Below, one piece after another: positions 61,845 to 64,000 of a stretch of DNA of 64,000 nt. The stretch's first letter is position 1. Every line of letters starts with the position of its first letter. This stretch comes from Pseudomonadota bacterium (GTDB taxonomy: Bacteria; Myxococcota; Myxococcia; Myxococcales; Myxococcaceae): the NCBI GenBank assembly GCA_023426545.1, contig JAFAAN010000095.1:1-64000 (forward strand), in the 5' to 3' direction. Below the pieces are notes generated by a model. That model saw only the letters and a program-made list of their open reading frames with translations. It was not told the origin of the DNA and searched no databases. The translations under genes were made by a program, and so were the position numbers.

Positions 61845-62678
61845 TCAAGCGCCGGACAGCTCGTGCAGCCGGAGGTCTGGCCCCACCGCCAACGTGTGGC
61901 CATGCGCCAGCTCCACCCAGCCCGTGGAGCGCTTGAGATGACTGGCCACCACCACGGTATGACGGCGGCGATGCGCCCCCACCGCGGGCTGTGTCTCCGG
62001 GGTCGCGGGCGTCACCTCGCACAGCTCGCACTCCGCCGTCCCTTCCAGCCGCGTGCAGTACAGCGGTTGCGAACCGAAGCGGGTCGCGGCGAGGAGGGTG
62101 CCGTTGGTGGCCACCAGGTTGAGCATGGGCGCGCGCGCCTCACCCGCCTGGGCCGCGGCGCGGGCCACTTCGCGAGCCGTATCCGCCAGCACGCGCCCAG
62201 CCACCTCCGCCTCCAACCGCGGATCATCCGTGCGGCCAATCGCGCGCAGGTGCTTGAGGAAGAGGGCGAACAGCAGCTCTCCCGCCGTGCCTCCGCGCAC
62301 CTGGCGCCGCAGGTGGTCGGGCAGCGACTCCAGCAGCGACGCGCGAATCGGCTCGAGCCCCTGCCCGCCATCCTGATGGGCGAACAGCCAGCGGCGCGAC
62401 CGGAAGGGCTGGGTGTTCTCCTCCAGGGACAGTCCCACCGGGAGCTGGCCCGCGTGGAAGAGCAGCGCGTCCGATTCATGCGGCGGAGCGAGCGAGTCCA
62501 GCGTCAACGACTCGCTGCTGGCGAAGCGCCGGAGCAGCACCTCTTCCTGCGCATAGGCCCCCACCCCCACGGCATTCGCCCTCGAGTCACCGTGGAGCAG
62601 GACCTGGCCTTGGAGGCGGTGCAGCTCACAGCGCAGCAGGTTCGGGTCGGACGTCAAGGCGGCGAGGATGACGGACAT
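61845..62678 (-). CDS. class II glutamine amidotransferase-like protein without N-terminal Cys
   Basis: A 277-residue protein with the Ntn-hydrolase layout of EgtC/YafJ-type amidotransferases: ESDALLFHAGQL, NTQPFRSRRWLFAHQDG, GGTAGELLFALFLKHLR and PMLNLVATNGTLLAATR near the C-terminal third. Active members begin Met-Cys; this one begins MSVILAAL, and the usual TDSE motif reads TAGE. Catalysis by the classical route is therefore not expected. ATG 62678 is the best family-like start; an upstream in-frame start at 62723 does not supply a Cys after Met either. Confidence 0.75.
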   Translation of the reverse strand: MSVILAALTSDPNLLRCELHRLQGQVLLHGDSRANAVGVGAYAQEEVLLRRFASSESLTLDSLAPPHESDALLFHAGQLPVGLSLEENTQPFRSRRWLFAHQDGGQGLEPIRASLLESLPDHLRRQVRGGTAGELLFALFLKHLRAIGRTDDPRLEAEVAGRVLADTAREVARAAAQAGEARAPMLNLVATNGTLLAATRFGSQPLYCTRLEGTAECELCEVTPATPETQPAVGAHRRRHTVVVASHLKRSTGWVELAHGHTLAVGPDLRLHELSGA

Positions 62679-62755
62679 GGATGAGTGAACCCCCTTCGCA
62701 ATGAGAGATAATGGCCTCGGCACGCCCCCTCAAGCCAGTGGGCCTGCTCCCTTGC

Positions 62756-62790
62756 AGCCCAGCTAAACCCTTGAAATGGCTGGGCTTTAT
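62756..62790 (+). terminator. rho-independent terminator between divergent genes
   Basis: AGCCCAGC (62756-62763) pairs with GCTGGGCT (62779-62786), followed by TTATT. It is oriented rightward, yet no rightward gene ends here. It insulates the Hsp70 gene or terminates a small unseen transcript. Confidence 0.7.
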
Positions 62791-62803
62791 TAACACGGGA
62801 ACG

Positions 62804-62833
62804 TTGACACCCGCTCCGGGGGGTGCCTAACCT
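62804..62833 (+). promoter_or_regulatory. probable sigma-70-type promoter of the Hsp70 gene
   Basis: TTGACA at 62804-62809 matches the -35 consensus; 18 bases later comes TAACCT (62828-62833), a weak -10. It lies just after the terminator and ~50 bases before the start codon. Confidence 0.55.
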
Positions 62834-62883
62834 CCGTGCCCTTCACCGACGGACCTCTGCTGAAGGTCTTCACCGGAGACGGA

Positions 62884-64000
62884 ATGGCGGACGACATCGC
62901 AATCGGCATCGACCTGGGCACTTCGTATTCGTGCGTGTCGGTGGTCCAGGACGGCCAGCCCATCGTCATCCCCAACGAGTGGGGAGAAACGACCCACGCC
63001 TCCTGCGTCTCGTTCCTCGAGGACGGCTCGGTGCTGGTGGGTAACGCGGCCAAGAAGAACATCATCACCAACCCTGAGCAGACCGTGTACTCCGCCAAGC
63101 GCCTCATCGGGCGCTACTACTTCTCCGACGAGGTGAAGAAGGCGCAGGCGGTGATGCCGTACCGAATCGTCGAGGGCGACAACAACTCGGTGCGCATCGC
63201 GGTGAACAGCCACTCCTACTCGCTCCCGGAGATCAGCGCGCTGGTGCTCAAGGAGATGAAGGCGGTGGCGGAGACGTACCTGGGCAAGGAGGTGACCAAG
63301 GCCGTGGTCACCGTGCCCGCCTACTTCAACGACAACCAGCGCCAGGCCACCAAGGACGCGGGCCGCATCGCGGGCATGGAGGTGCTGCGCATCCTCAACG
63401 AGCCCACCGCCGCGGCGCTCGCGTACGGCTTCGGCCGCGACGTCAACCAGCGCGTGGTGGTCTACGACCTGGGCGGCGGCACGTTCGACGTGTCCATCCT
63501 GGAGATTGGCAAGGACGTGTTCGAGGTGCTGGCCACCGCGGGTGACACGTACCTGGGCGGCGATGACTTCGACGACCGCATCATGACGTGGCTCGCGGAC
63601 GACTTCCTGGCCCGCACGCGCCTGGACGTGCGGCAGAACAAGTTCTGCCTGCAGATGCTCAAGGAGGCGGCGGAGAAGGCGAAGATCGACGTGGGCCAGA
63701 CGGGCTCCGCGGAGATCCTCTGCCAGGGCATCTGCCAGGACGCCAACGGCAACATCATGGACCTGCGCGGCCAGCTCAACCAGGACCAGTTCAACCGCAT
63801 GGTGATGGACTTGGTGCAGCGCACGTTCAAGGTGTGCGACGAGGCGCTGCAGAGCGCGCGCCTGACGGCGGCGGACATCGACGCGGTCATCCTCGTCGGC
63901 GGCCCGACGCGGCTGCCCATCATCCGCAACTCGGTGAAGCACTACTTCCAGAAGGAGCCACTGGAGGGCATCAACCCGGACCAGGTCGTCGCCATGGGCG
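62884..64000 (+). CDS. Hsp70/DnaK family chaperone (3' partial)
   Basis: ATG 62884, with GGAG shortly upstream, opens a frame that runs off the window (372 complete codons seen). It is a clear Hsp70 ATPase domain: AIGIDLGTSYSCVSV (phosphate loop), TVPAYFNDNQRQATKDAG, ILNEPTAAALAYG (adenosine region), VVYDLGGGTFDVSIL, GGDDFDDRIMTWL and ILVGGPTRLPIIR. The subdomain IIB region has unusual Cys-containing strands (ILCQGICQDANGN), unlike housekeeping DnaK, so this is probably one of the extra myxobacterial paralogues. The substrate-binding domain is outside the window. Confidence 0.93.
   Translation, partial: MADDIAIGIDLGTSYSCVSVVQDGQPIVIPNEWGETTHASCVSFLEDGSVLVGNAAKKNIITNPEQTVYSAKRLIGRYYFSDEVKKAQAVMPYRIVEGDNNSVRIAVNSHSYSLPEISALVLKEMKAVAETYLGKEVTKAVVTVPAYFNDNQRQATKDAGRIAGMEVLRILNEPTAAALAYGFGRDVNQRVVVYDLGGGTFDVSILEIGKDVFEVLATAGDTYLGGDDFDDRIMTWLADDFLARTRLDVRQNKFCLQMLKEAAEKAKIDVGQTGSAEILCQGICQDANGNIMDLRGQLNQDQFNRMVMDLVQRTFKVCDEALQSARLTAADIDAVILVGGPTRLPIIRNSVKHYFQKEPLEGINPDQVVAMG

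Noticed and set aside
1..64000. tRNA, rRNA or riboswitch genes
   Set aside because: No cloverleaf-like or rRNA-like segment was recognised by eye; a tRNAscan/Infernal run would be needed to exclude small RNAs.

Overview
The window is very GC-rich DNA with strong G/C third-position codon bias and looks like a chromosome segment of a myxobacterium (Myxococcus, Corallococcus or Pyxidicoccus type). The indications are many secreted lipoproteins and proteases, several two-component systems, a type VI secretion (T6SS) effector block, a modular NRPS/PKS locus, a GYF/AgmX-type protein and a second-type Hsp70. No rRNA, tRNA or CRISPR array was seen.

Region 1 (1-7000) is the end of a PKS/NRPS cluster. 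It has a truncated KR-ACP-thioesterase protein, an overlapping alpha/beta hydrolase, and a formyltransferase / broken condensation / adenylation (with inserted luciferase-like monooxygenase) / carrier protein. My by-eye read of the adenylation pocket suggests glycine. Region 2 (7000-17900) holds a decayed DUF1440 gene, a MACPF pore-former with three exact 52-residue C-terminal repeats, a UvrA-like ABC ATPase divergent from a TetR regulator, two lipoproteins, a tandem pair of secreted proteases and an ArsR/AHSA1 operon. Region 3 (18000-26100) is a scar zone: transposase remnants of three kinds (IS91-like tail, IS66, IS630) and a frameshifted AHSA1 gene. These surround intact genes for a Ca-loop/L-domain lipoprotein, a Tat-exported HisC-like aminotransferase and a LytS/LytR pair.

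Region 4 (26166-32620) is a compact T6SS effector operon: DUF6484, TIGR02270, DUF2169 adaptor, ketosynthase-fold adaptor, DUF4150 PAAR-like toxin and a putative immunity gene. The last two are visibly less GC-rich than their surroundings, and the immunity gene has an in-frame extension past its stop. Region 5 (32631-35460) is a leftward tyrosine/homogentisate operon (hppD-hmgA-Rieske). Region 6 (35900-48500) carries an uncharacterised gene, an ADOP-type permease, a coiled-coil protein, a PALP-fold protein, a kinase/regulator pair, a TonB-like protein, a TPR lipoprotein, a hybrid histidine kinase and a TIGR02757 protein.

Region 7 (48600-64000) holds an exported esterase, an M28 aminopeptidase, a Rieske + histidine-rich MoaB pair, PolX, a degenerate trypsin-like protein coupled to a CPBP protease, an M4 metalloprotease with an internal P-domain, DUF1330, a GYF/AgmX protein, a class-II amidotransferase-like protein lacking its N-terminal Cys, and the 5' part of an Hsp70 gene running off the end. 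The most promising leads are the FT-A(MOx) loading protein, the MACPF with the threefold repeat, the T6SS toxin/immunity pair, and the half-histidine MoaB fusion.
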